64,000 nucleotides of DNA from Pictodentalium vernedei (taxonomy: Eukaryota; Mollusca; Scaphopoda; Dentaliida; Dentaliidae), in contig CM062291.1 in assembly GCA_031216915.1 (NCBI GenBank), positions 38,697,621-38,761,620 on the forward strand, written 5' to 3'. The translations under genes and the position numbers were made by a program. This document shows, piece by piece, positions 10,858 to 21,049 of this stretch (positions within the stretch are counted from its first letter, which is position 1; every line of letters starts with the position of its first letter). The notes under the pieces are model-generated. The model worked only from the letters and a program-made list of their open reading frames with translations. It had not been told where the DNA came from and did not search any database.

Positions 10858-11447
10858 TATTGTTTGCAGTGGTATAGTCAACAGGTGTCAATAATATGGT
10901 CGAGCCCTGGGGAGAAAAGCTCTGACTATTTTGACTGCCAAGGAGAAAATCCCTGAGCTATTTTCACAGGACTTGGAGAAAAGAGCCCAAACTGGTCAAT
11001 ATCTGTCGGTGGAAAAGCCTGATGAAAAAAAAATTTTTTGATATTTTATTGTTTTTATTTGACATAACTGCTGCATATTGTTTTTAGATTGAAAATATTT
11101 TTATTTGCCATTTGGCAATGCAAATCAGGATTGGGGGACAAGTGCTTACCATTTAGAAGACCCTCCGTTCCTGTACAATAACTAACAATTTACAATATGG
11201 CAGAACGTATTCCATATTTGCATTCTATAGTATCTTGGTCCGTAATGTGAGTCTCAATTAACATCTTGGTTACTGCCACTGGACACAGGTTTTCACTTCT
11301 GAGGATGTTCACGCAACAGTTTGGACCTCCATTGCGTGGCCTCACCCTTCATAACATATCTTTCGCCATGGGTTCACTATCACAGTGGGAGTTTCAGGTC
11401 CCTCCGCAATAGCACAATGGCGGAAGTCAGATTATTTCTATTACATC
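10858..11447. other. unassigned; may include 3' UTR of the retrotransposon
   Basis: No coding similarity is visible. As it lies 3' of the minus-strand non-LTR remnant it could hold that element's 3' UTR, but no poly(A) tail or target duplication was found. Confidence 0.35.
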
Positions 11448-13790
11448 CTAGAGGGCACGATTTTGTAGAGAACATACCCAATTATGGGGATGTAGATCGA
11501 ATCTTTGTGAGTCACGAATGAATTTTTCAACTGATAAAAATATAGATATATTACTACTTTCGGGTAATGGCGGGCTTCCATATAATACTAAATCAGTTGG
11601 CTGTGAGTTTGGACAAATCACCGATGAGGGTATTGCGAATATCAAAATTCAAGGCACACACGACGAAATAGTGTTCTGCGTCCTCAACACCATCGTTACA
11701 TGAACAAAATGGAGTATCGGATATGAAATTATTGAATTTGTCACAATTTAGGTCACTTCAACCAGTTCGTAGTTTTGCGTGAATGATGTTGTATTTTCTT
11801 GTTCCGGTTGAGAAGTAAGATGGAGGCTTGTACAAAGGTGGTAAAATGGATTTCTTGAATTCCGCAAGCGACGTACTATTTTGTACCGTCTCCGGTAGGG
11901 TATTCCAAATTTGGACGCACGAAGGGAAAAATAACCGTTTGAACAGCACTGTTCGACAAAAATAAAAAACAAAATTAGACGCATTTCGTAGATTATATTG
12001 GGATACATCAGAAACACGTCGTGGTATCAGGTCATGGAGAAAACTCGGAGCAGTGGCAGTAACAATTTTGTAAAAGTTGCACAGTTTCTGCAGATAGCGC
12101 CTGCTTTCCAAGCTGTTCCAACCAACTTCCAACAGAAGTTGGTCCCGTGGAACAGATTGTGTCAATCCGCTAACTATTCGGGCGGCGTCGCAGTGACCAT
12201 TTTCCGAACGTTTTAGTTGATACTGTGGAGCACCACATTTATTCTAAAATCGGTAGTATGAATGCGTGATATATTTTGTTCTATTACAAATATACCTATG
12301 TACCAATGTATCAATCCCCAACCATCGATCTCCAACTGGCTTTTGTGCCGGATAACATCCTGCAAATAAAACTTAGCAATGAAGAAACTCGAGCCCCAGT
12401 TCCAACTTAGCGTCACATACTTTTCACCCCTAACCATTTGGTCACAGTCTGTCTGCAACTACACTTCCTTCAGGGGGTGACAGGTAGACAGCCAATCTGG
12501 CAATGTCACCCCCTACAGTATACTATTTACTAAACTTGTAAAATATATGTATTTGTAACCATTATTTATGTATACTGTGAATAAGTTATCTGAATCTGAA
12601 TGAGCGCGGTGGCTCAGTAGGTAGAGATGCAAGCTGCAAGCCGAGAGGTCCTCGGTTCGAATCCCACCTGCGGCAACCGCGTTGTGTCCTTGGGCAAGAC
12701 ACTTCATCTCCATTGCCCGCGTGGGGGCACGATGACGCCGTGTACTAAGGCGTACTGCACGTCGATGGTACGCATGTCTTCAACCAATCTAACCCTGCCT
12801 GTGCTGCAGTGCGGAGTTACGATGTTGGGGAGCTGGCAGCTGCTCGTCGTTGCTCGGTGGTTCTCTCCGGGTACTCCGGCTTCCTCCACCCGTAAAACTG
12901 TCACGGTCATGATTAGCCATTGTGCATAAATATGTGACCTTAAACATCAATAAATAAATAAATAAATAATCTGAATCTGAATATACTTCAATTTTCTTAA
13001 CTGAGATAATCTCGAACATGCCTTTTTACAAATTTCATCAATGTGACCTGCCTAAGTCAAGTTTGATTGCAAGGTTAAACTCAAATGCTGATGAGAATTA
13101 CAAAAACCGATTATTTCACTATTAAACAGAATGTTTAACGGCGACATATTTTTGCTGAGTGTGAAAAGGACTGCTTTTGTCTTTTTAGCATTAAATGAGA
13201 CAAGACATGTGTTAATCCATTCGTTTAACTTCTTGAGTTCCAAATTCATCTTTGCTTGGACATTGCCAGGGTCGTCAGACGATTCAGTCAGACAAGTATC
13301 GTCAGCAAAGAGACGAGTAATTGAATCAATTTTGTTGACGATGTCGTTGATATAAATAAGAACAGAAACGGTCCAAGGACTGAGCCCTGCGGGACTCCCG
13401 GTCTTGATGTCCCTACAATTGGAGTTACAACAGTTTATTTTTACTCTCTGTTTCTTTCTGTTAAGTAGCTATAAAACCAGCGGAGCTTTAATTTAAATAT
13501 GAGGCTTCGGTGCCATACTCTATCAAATGCCTTCGAAATATCACAGAAAACACCACATATGTGTTTGTTTTTGTCTTTTGCGTCACAGAGTTTGTGATAA
13601 ACCTCTAACGACTGAAAGACGGTGCTGTTGTTTGGAAGGAAGCCAGACTGTAACACATAAAATAGGTTGTTATCTTTAAAATATTTGTAGACTTCCTTAA
13701 AAACAACCCGCTCCATAATTTTACCTATACAATAAAGAGATGGGTCGGTAGTTGTTGTTTTACAACAACTGAAATGATTGAATTTTTACA
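11448..13790 (-). pseudogene. non-LTR retrotransposon ORF2 remnant (Jockey/CR1-like)
   Basis: Read on the minus strand this is the reverse transcriptase and C-terminus of a non-LTR retrotransposon. From 13760 downwards come NYRPISLL-like and 'IMERVVFKEVYKYF', then 'SGFLPNNST', 'DISKAFDRVWH', '[20 protein letters not shown]' and the catalytic FADD variant of YADD ('RLFADDT', about 13,310). After a SINE (12602-12968) and some unplaced DNA come 'DAARIVSGLTQSVPRD', 'GWNSLESRRYLQKLC', 'LWNTLPE'-like sequence, and a CxC...HYF..C knuckle (about 11,640-11,710). There are several frameshifts and stops. No endonuclease domain remains, in keeping with 5' truncation at about 13,790. It is not functional. 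Confidence 0.85.
12602..12968 (+). mobile_element. SINE1, full-length, 14-bp target duplication
   Basis: A box 12610-12621 and B box 12654-12664. The body is close to the copy at 7794 and ends in an (AAAT)n tail. The target duplication ATCTGAATCTGAAT lies at 12588-12601 and 12969-12982. It lies antisense inside the non-LTR remnant, so it is younger than that element. Confidence 0.95.
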
Positions 13791-13894
13791 GTGCCCAACA
13801 CCTTATAAAAATTGGTATACCGTCTTTTTACCACAAGTACAATCTACTCATACATTTTTGAGCTTCTCTTGAATCATTTTTGTGCACCCTTTAA

Positions 13895-14108
13895 CTGGTT
13901 GAGCGCTATATTTTTTTGGTGGTCTGAATAAGTTCATAAAAAATTGTATCAGGCACTCTTCAATAATTTGTGATAAAACGCATTTTTATAAATAAAATAT
14001 TAATTGCATTTGACTGAATATGAAACATAAGCAAGGAAAATGTTGGCTTTTGTACTAGTTCCCTCATTTCTTTGAAAGCCCTGATAGTGGCTTCTAGCAC
14101 TCAAAAAG
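13895..14108. mobile_element. TTAA-flanked MITE, family CTGGTAGAG, diverged copy
   Basis: TTAA lies at 13891-13894 and 14109-14112. The left end 'ctggttgagcgct' and the right end 'ctagcactcaaaaag' are degenerate forms of the family ends CTGGTAGAGTGCTG and complement. The internal hairpin seen in the 51.5-kb copy is largely lost. Confidence 0.65.
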
Positions 14109-14112
14109 TTAA

Positions 14113-14835
14113 CTCGTTTAGTTCTGGGTTGACCTCGAGCTTCCTGCAAGAGTTCTAAACGAACTTGTGCTTCATCATCCTTTAGATGTGTCAATAACCT
14201 CCAAATAAAAAGAATAGTTTTTATTTAGTGTGTACACATAGGTAAGCATTCTAGTTTCTTTTCATCTCCCTTCCAAACTAAAAAAGTATAATATATTTAT
14301 TAAAAATACAAAAATACCGAAATTAGCTAAAAATTAATTTAGGCCTTTTCTCCATTAAAAATACAGAAATTAACTAAAATATATTATTTAGGGCCTTTCT
14401 CCTAACCCTGCAAGAAATAGCTCATGGCTTTTCTCAGCGGAAGTAAGTTTAGGGCTTTTCTTCTTTGGGCTTTTCTCCACAAGGGCTTTTCTCCGTCCAT
14501 CGTATATATGCCCCCAACCATCAGCCATGTTTCAGTACACATAGAATAGAAAAATGGAATTAGTAATTCAATAGCAGACATATCATTCCCAATTGGTGTA
14601 CAAACATGCCATCCATCATCAGCTACATTACATTTCATGGAGGATGGATTAACGAAATTCGTGTTTTAACTCTTTTGGCGCGGAGTATCTCAAGAAATAA
14701 AATTCTCAGAGCGTAATAATTATCAGGCATTTTACTAAAATACGGTTTATTAGATTAAAGAATTATAATTCTTAAAAGCGTTCCAGGGATCTCATAGAGT
14801 GTTTTTTTTTCAGAACTGGATCATGATTTGTTTTA

Positions 14836-14875
<40 letters not shown>

Positions 14876-14990
14876 CCGTACATTTTAGTAGGATTTTGTT
14901 TCTCTACTGATTTCTGTATTTCTGCAGTCAAAATAACACAGTAGGATCTACATTATTAGAGACAATGTGATATTGTCATTTCAATACCCT
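14113..14990. other. unassigned; TA microsatellite
   Basis: (TA)n lies at 14833-14873. Nothing else was recognised; small reading frames have no support. Confidence 0.45.
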
Positions 14991-15034
14991 AAAGGTGCCA
15001 ACTGCAACGCAGATGCGTTGCAGTTGGCACCTTT
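14991..15034. repeat. 44-bp perfect hairpin
   Basis: 'aaaggtgccaactgcaacgc' pairs with its full complement around a 4-nt centre. It sits at the left edge of the local duplication that follows and is absent from the second duplicate. Confidence 0.85.
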
Positions 15035-15054
15035 ATGCTTTCCAGTGACAATAT

Positions 15055-16295
15055 AACTGTTCTTGGTATCGCAGAACTAAATATTTGGTTTAGAGTGATC
15101 TGCCTTAAAAAAGACTCGTAGAAAAAAACTCATTGCATTTTATTAGATTTTTACATCAATACTGAATATTCCACAAGAAAAAAGAGATTTTCTACGTATT
15201 TTCTGGATCTAAAAAATTCAGTTAACTATTTGTGTATTTTTGTTGGGAATTCCCACAAAAAACTGAGTTCCAGGCCGGTACTTCACTTCCTGGTGAATTA
15301 TTTTTCTTATTTGTCGCATGACCCCCCCCCCCCCCACCCGCCCCCCCCCCCCCCACCCCCACACCCCCGTTTTCTACATATTTTTTTCCACATAAGTGAT
15401 ATAATGGTCGCCTATGGGAAAATATTTAGTTCTGTAATACCTCATGGATAGAATAAAAATCGTGCACGAAACATAGGAATGCGTTGATATTTGATTGATA
15501 GCACTTGGAGATGGACACACACATTTGTTTAAAATGGCGATTATAGTTGCCTACCGCTGGTTGGCGTGCTGTCGACTTTAGCTGACTGTTGCGCCAAGAG
15601 TGTTAATGTCACACATATCAGTCACACATATGTCCGCGTGTCCTATCGTAAATCACATTTCAAAGTACAGATCTGTGGTTACCTGATGGCAGATATGTGT
15701 TTACCTGATGGCAGATACGTGGTTCACAATTTATATTGTGTATGTATTCTTTCGCTGGTCATATTTTATCACAAATTGTTCATTTTGTGTGTAGCATATG
15801 GTATCGCCAGACTAAATATTTGAATTGGAGTTTCCCGCCTTGAAATGTTGCACTTGGAAATGATGCAATCTCTAAAAATAAACAGCCTTGGGAAAATATA
15901 TTGTTTCAATAAACGTTTAAAACAATCTGCTGACATCTTGCATTATTGTTGAATATTCCTGATAAAGAAGAGGGTGATTTGATGACTTTTGGACCTAAAA
16001 AATACAATTTACTTTTTGTGTGTTTTTGTAGAGAATTCCTTGAAAAATATATGCACGTGACCGGTACTTCGCTTCGAGTCATAATTTTCTCTCTTATTTG
16101 TTACATGACCCCATGTTTTCGGGTGAGAACAAGTTGTCCGAAGGGCTATACTTGATAAAGATATTTGAATGCCAAACTTAAAGTGATGCGATCATATTTG
16201 TTTTTCGCCTGAACGTTATAATGGTGGCCTATGGGAAAATATTTACTTCTGTGATACCATATACTCATGATAAAATTCCGGAATGCAAATGGCGT
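15055..16295 (+). repeat. local direct duplication of ~0.45 kb
   Basis: Bases 15055-15480 and 15775-16295 are diverged copies, sharing 'gactaaatatttg'-like, 'tggacctaaaaaat', 'ggtacttc.ctt', 'ttatttgt.catgacccc' and 'cctatgggaaaatattta' in the same order. The first copy has a run of C with a few A/G (15324-15367) where the second has only 'gacccc', pointing to expansion of a short C run. No conserved frame. Confidence 0.75.
15324..15367 (+). repeat. C-rich tract in the duplicated unit
   Basis: C homopolymer interrupted by single A and G residues; the paralogous site in the second duplicate (about 16089-16093) has only four C. Confidence 0.85.
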
Positions 16296-16791
16296 ATTGA
16301 ATTAATCGTAACAATAGCGATTAATTTCTAAAACTCAACTGAAATGTAGAATTACTTTGTTTCTGTTACTGTTTAGAACAATTCTGTAGTCTCGGTCGTT
16401 TAATTTTCGAGTGTCTCAGTTTGTGTTCAAGAATTACGGACGTAAAGGCTTATATATACATTATAAACACGCGGAAAGTATATTTGAGCATGCCACACAC
16501 TTTGCTTTTATGAACACATTATTATTTTTTGTGATTCAATGGGGCGCCTAATTTATGATTAAAGGCTTAAAAAATGGTAGATATAGTCGGCAGTGCGACG
16601 CAGCTGCCTTGTCCAGATTCAATAGCTCGAAACGCACGCCTATCCGTAATTATAAATTGAAAGCAGGTGTACCCTTGGATCCTCCAGTAGGTATGAAACG
16701 ACGCTATTGAGAATTCTCTGCACGGATATCATGTGACATCTTCATTTTCACATCAAATCCACTCTTGGTTTTAGTCGATTTCCATCTTCAT
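16296..16791. other. unassigned stretch
   Basis: No gene, RNA or shared repeat was recognised. Confidence 0.4.
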
Positions 16792-17153
16792 TACAGTTTT
16801 TGGGAGTTACATAGATTTTGTGATGGGGACATTTATTTATTTATCATATGACTCGTCCGTTTTGTTCACTTTAAAACATTTGTTATTTTGTTTTCATATT
16901 AATCAGTGATAAATAAAGTATTCCGTCAATTTCATTGGTCAGTTTCAAAACTAGACAATTTGATTGGCTGAACAAAATACAACTGGGCCACATTTTCATA
17001 ATTTGCATAATTAGAGTTGGGAGCTTTCATTGGTCAATTTCAAAACTGGACAATTTGATTGGCTAAACAAAATACAACTGGGTCCATTTGCATAATTTCA
17101 GTAGGGAGAATTTACGTTATCTGTCCTAATTAGGGTGGGTTAAATTGTATTAA

Positions 17154-17365
17154 TCTTTTACCTACAAGAAAAACGCCATTCATTTTTTTTATACTTTCAC
17201 TTTTTGCTTCCAAAACATAGGTTATGACCCCTCATTGGAACGAGCTCGACGAGCTCGTTCCAATGAGGGGTCATAACCTATGTTTTGGAAGCAAAAAATG
17301 AAATTTTTTAGTTGTACGAGGATGTTTTTTCCAAGTGCCGTCTGCAATTCAAGTTAGGTGGTGGG
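17154..17365. mobile_element. piggyBac-like palindromic MITE within FB5
   Basis: TTAA lies at 17150-17153 and 17366-17369. The palindrome 17201-17297 has the family arms and a slightly enlarged centre, GAGCTCGACGAGCTC, where other copies have GAGCTC. It lies in the opposite orientation to 6842-7045. Confidence 0.7.
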
Positions 17366-17422
17366 TTAAAAAGTCATACTAAGTGGCTAATTTGTGCGTG
17401 TGTGTGTCATATGATAAATAGA

Positions 17423-17571
17423 ATATGAAATGAGTGTTTTTCTCATATAATATTTATGAAACTCGTCCGAATTTTCCGTTTGGGCTCGCGAGAGGCTCGC
17501 CAAAACGGAAAATTCTTAGACTCGTTTCATAAATATTATATGAGGAAAACACTCATTCCATACCCTCTATA
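17423..17571. repeat. 149-bp hairpin inside FB5 copy 2
   Basis: It has the same arms as 6645-6786 and an apex 'gggctcgcgagaggctcgcc'. Stem conservation is high while the apex differs, as expected if pairing is maintained or homogenised. Confidence 0.8.
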
Positions 17572-17636
17572 AATTACAGCTTTTGGGAGAGTTACATAGA
17601 TTTCGTGACGGAAACATATATTTATAAATGGGAGAC

Positions 17637-17808
17637 ATATCGTCGCCTTAGTGCTAGAATGTTCTATGTCCCCTGTGGGACTATATATTATCTCCCCTAT
17701 GGGACTATATATTATCTCCCCTATGGGACTATATATTATCTCCCCTATGGGACTATATATTATCTCCCCTATGGGACATAGAATATTCTAGCATTCAACC
17801 GACGATAT
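17637..17808. repeat. HB-like hairpin with 24-bp tandem array in its loop
   Basis: The outer arms 'atatcgtcg' plus 'gctagaatgttctatgt' pair with 'acatagaatattctagc' plus 'cgacgatat'. The loop is five copies of CCCCTRTGGGAC starting at 17670, 17694, 17718, 17742 and 17766, separated by 'tatatattatct'. The 24-bp period is exact and copies 2-5 are identical, so the expansion is recent. A loop of one CCCCTATGGGAC would give a simple palindrome. Confidence 0.9.
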
Positions 17809-18107
17809 AGAAATCTTTTTATTGACCACCACGACATTGGTAAGTTATCTTTTATTTACTAACATCTTATCCTTATGTTATGTATTGGGGGAACACTAAA
17901 TGAATGAGTTGAAAGATATTCACTATGTTTGGATGCAATATTAATGATTTTTTTAAAGACTTTCCTTGTGTGTGTTCATATATTATTTGTCTGTAGCCTG
18001 TCCCTAGTGTTGCTTTGATAATGTACGGGAAAGTGATATTGTGCATATATTAAATTTACATTCTCCCACCGGATTTCAGTTCTAATCCATTTTTTAATAA
18101 TCCGCTT

Positions 18108-19837
18108 ACATATGAGTAGTAGGAGATGTCTAGATCAACCCTATTCAGGAGGACCTAGCGGGGACCTAGGAAGTGACGTCATGTCACGTGACCCAGTGGC
18201 GCCATGTTTGGTTGTCATAGTAACCCGCGTGAGCGTCCATCTTGTTCCGTCATCCCCATATTGATACGCCGTGTTAGTGCGCATGAGCTGCGCATGTTGT
18301 TAGAGTGATACGTGTTTCCGTCGGCCATTTTGTATACTATACTGGAGGCCGCCATCTTGGTTTCTATGGCAGCACGTGGTTGCTATGTTACCCAATGGCC
18401 TACAACCAAACGGGGACATGTTCGGTCGGTGTATCCCTTTGTACAAGAGTAATTTCCAGATTCGTAGAATTACCAGAAACAAGCCGACAATTTTTATTCT
18501 TTCAAATTCTTTCAGAATCCTCTTCTTCAATCTATTTATGCAATAGTTTTCGTCTACCCGACCATGTTCGTTTGTCCTGGAGTATACTCCAGTAGAGTAG
18601 AAGAGCCTATCATGTGGAACAGCACTGCTTATTGTTACTATATTTAGCTTTTCTGGTCTGTTCTGGTTAGTTCTGACCCTATTCCGAGTACTCTTGTTGT
18701 TTCATTTATCTAGTTCACCCAATCAGTTCACTTTTCTGGCGCTAACTAACTAATCAGATTGCTTCATCCCCTCTAATCTTTATGCAGAGTTATCTCACCT
18801 TATTACAGCGACGTCCTATACGATTCTCATCACCTCTATATCCATGGCCACGTCCCATGGAATCCCTTTTTTGTGAAACGTCTATGGTTATGGAATCCCG
18901 TTTTAGTCGTATGAGGCCATGGGGACTATGAGAAATCCCCCCAATGAGGTATAATTTACTATCCCTCTTAACCTCATTTCGATTGAGGCCATGAGGGCCA
19001 TGGGAAAATCCCTCAATGGTGTCTAATTTACTATCCTTCTTACCCTCATTTCGGTATTTGAGGATACCTATGGCCTGGTATTGTAGTATTTTAGGATACC
19101 TATCGACGATACCTTCGTGTGAGTGTAATTGATGGCTAGCTCCCAACCTGAAGGTGAAAGCTCAATATCAACTCAGCGAAATGCCTACTTGGAAAACTCG
19201 ATGCTTCCTCACCCTGACTCGTTTGCTCATTCACTCACGCATTCAATCACTGACTTGAGTGATGGCTGAGTGGGTCGATGAGCGAGTGTGTGAACGATTA
19301 TTAATTGATGCCTCCATGCTACTAAAATAAAATATTGTATGAAATGTGAGAGTCGATCGGGAAAATCCCTCGACGAGGTCTAATTTACTGTCCCTCTTAG
19401 CCTCATTTCGGTATTTGAGGATACCTATGGCCTGGTATTGTAGTATTTTAGGATACCTATCGAGGATAGATAGAAGAAGATTCTGAAAGTATTCGAAGTA
19501 GTTAAACTTGTCTACAAATTGGAAAATTACTCTTGTACAAAGGAATACATCCTCCGAACATGTCCCCGTCTGGTTGTAGGCCATTGGGTAACATAACAAC
19601 CACATGCTACCATAGAAACCAAGATGGCGGCCTCCAGTATACAAAATGGCCGGCAGAAACACGTATCACCCAAACAACACGCGCTGCGCATGCGCACTAA
19701 CACCACGTATCACTATGGGGATGACGTCACCAGATGGCCGCTCATGGCAACCAAACATGACGTCACTTCCTAGGTCCCCCGCTAGGTCCCCCTGAATAGG
19801 GATCTCCACATCTACTACTCATATGTCCGGCAATTGT
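18108..19837. mobile_element. FB1 foldback element, most complete copy
   Basis: The two ends are long inverted repeats: 18108-18535 pairs with about 19460-19837, beginning 'acatatgagtagtag' at each outer end. The TIRs carry TGACGTCA, CACGTG, NRF1-like GCGCATG and YY1-like GATGGCGGC sequence. The middle (18540-19460) includes 'cttttctggtctgttctgg' also seen near 520-540, and two copies of 'ggtattgtagtattttagg'. No transposase was seen, and flanking bases give no clear target duplication. Confidence 0.75.
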
Positions 19838-20264
19838 ACCAGGCAGTCCCTATACGATAACCAACATTCATAGATCGAAGGAATGCACTTTTGTTAGAAA
19901 GAAAAACCTACGGGTCAAACTACCTGATGTCTCTCCTTCATAATCGCTCCATCTGTTTGCCTATCGATATTGACAGAGTAACAGGGGTGGCGCCAAAGAG
20001 GTCAGGGGCCCCCACCCACTTCCCACCCCCCACCCCCCCCCCCCCACGTCGGGGAGAGCTAGCCCACCCGTTGGGGAGACTTCTTCCTGTATTATGTGAT
20101 TGTCGGGTAATTCCCTAGCTTCCGCGTCGGGGAGCACAAGCCTCCCGATCAGCGAAATTCTGTCGCCACACCTGCACAGTAATCAGCCTTTAGTATGAAA
20201 TATTTGATGAACTATGTCGGCCCAGCTCTGTTTCTCGCTTTCTCCCTTATGGTTTCAATAGTCC
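19838..20264. other. unassigned; C-rich tract
   Basis: Bases 20006-20046 are C-rich. Nothing else was recognised. Confidence 0.4.
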
Positions 20265-20480
20265 CGCGAGAACCCCGGGAAGTGAATTAGTGCTTGTTTA
20301 CTGTGGTATAAACAGGTTCTGCTGTAATGGTAAAATATGACCCGGAACCAGCGTCTGGGGTGAACGTCCTCTAAAGTGGACCCCATAGGTATAAACGATT
20401 AGTTAAACTTAACTTCATCCCTTTGTTGCCGCCACGAGGAAGACAAAGATACTGAAAGTGAACCTAATAACCAGTAAATA
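20265..20480 (+). mobile_element. SINE2, diverged copy
   Basis: The head 'gagaaccccgggaagtgaa', 'tgcttgtttactgtggtat', 'aatggtaaaat', 'ggtataaacgatta' and the tail 'aaccagtaaata' match other SINE2 copies in order. No tRNA-like head is visible. Confidence 0.7.
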
Positions 20481-20589
20481 TATAACTTAAGTTTTTAAAG
20501 AATATTTTTTTAAAAAAACATTCATTTGAATCTGTGAGTATTCCCATCTGCTTAACAGTTATTTTACCCAACACGAATAGCAGACAACC

Positions 20590-20807
20590 CTTCCCCACCC
20601 AGTGGAAACCCCTGGAAGTGAGACGGGGCTTGTTGTCTTTGGTTTTACTGGTAATATAGGCAACGCTTGGAATGGAAGACCTCTAAATTGGGCAACATGG
20701 GTATAAACAATTAACTCAACTTGACTTTATCTCCATGCTGTGGTCACAATTAGCCATTGTACAGAAATAAGTTACCTCAAACACCAATAAATAAATAAAT
20801 AAACAAA

Positions 20808-20868
<61 letters not shown>
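20590..20868 (+). mobile_element. SINE2 with expanded (AAAT)n tail
   Basis: SINE2 body 'ggaaacccctggaagtgag' to 'ttagccattgtacagaaa', then a long (AAAT)n tail (about 20787-20868). The tail is far longer than in the other copies and translates on the minus strand as Tyr-Leu-Phe-Ile repeats, which is not coding. Confidence 0.8.
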
Positions 20869-20870
<2 letters not shown>

Positions 20871-20929
20871 CATGCGACATTTGCAAAACAATTTCTTAAA
20901 TAACAAAAAGTTTCCGTTTTTTCTCAAAA

Positions 20930-21005
20930 ATAGCTTTTGACCTCTCATTCGAACTAGCTTATTCCATTGAGGGATCATAAGCTATGTTTTCGAGACCAAA
21001 AAATT
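20930..21005. repeat. degenerate GAGCTC-core hairpin
   Basis: 'gacctctcattcgaactagc' and 'ccattgagggatcataagc' with 'tatgttttcgagaccaaaaa' form a decayed version of the piggyBac-like palindrome. No TTAA ends are evident. Confidence 0.45.
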
Positions 21006-21049
21006 TAGAAAATAATAAAATTTGAAGAACTTTTTTTGTTAATATCGCT

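Larger units (their letters stand above)
16792..17632 (-). mobile_element. composite foldback element FB5, copy 2, with flanking direct repeats
   Basis: Bases 16845-17576 are the reverse complement of 6640-7345: duplicated CCAAT/octamer units (ATTTGCAT at 17001-17008 and 17086-17093), the TTAA palindromic MITE (17154-17365) and the 17423-17571 hairpin. On either side lies a ~50-bp direct repeat (16792-16845 and 17577-17632) sharing 'ttttgggag', 'gttacatagattt', 'gtga.gg..aca'. This is longer than usual target duplications, so it may be part of a larger element or a pre-existing duplication. Confidence 0.7.
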
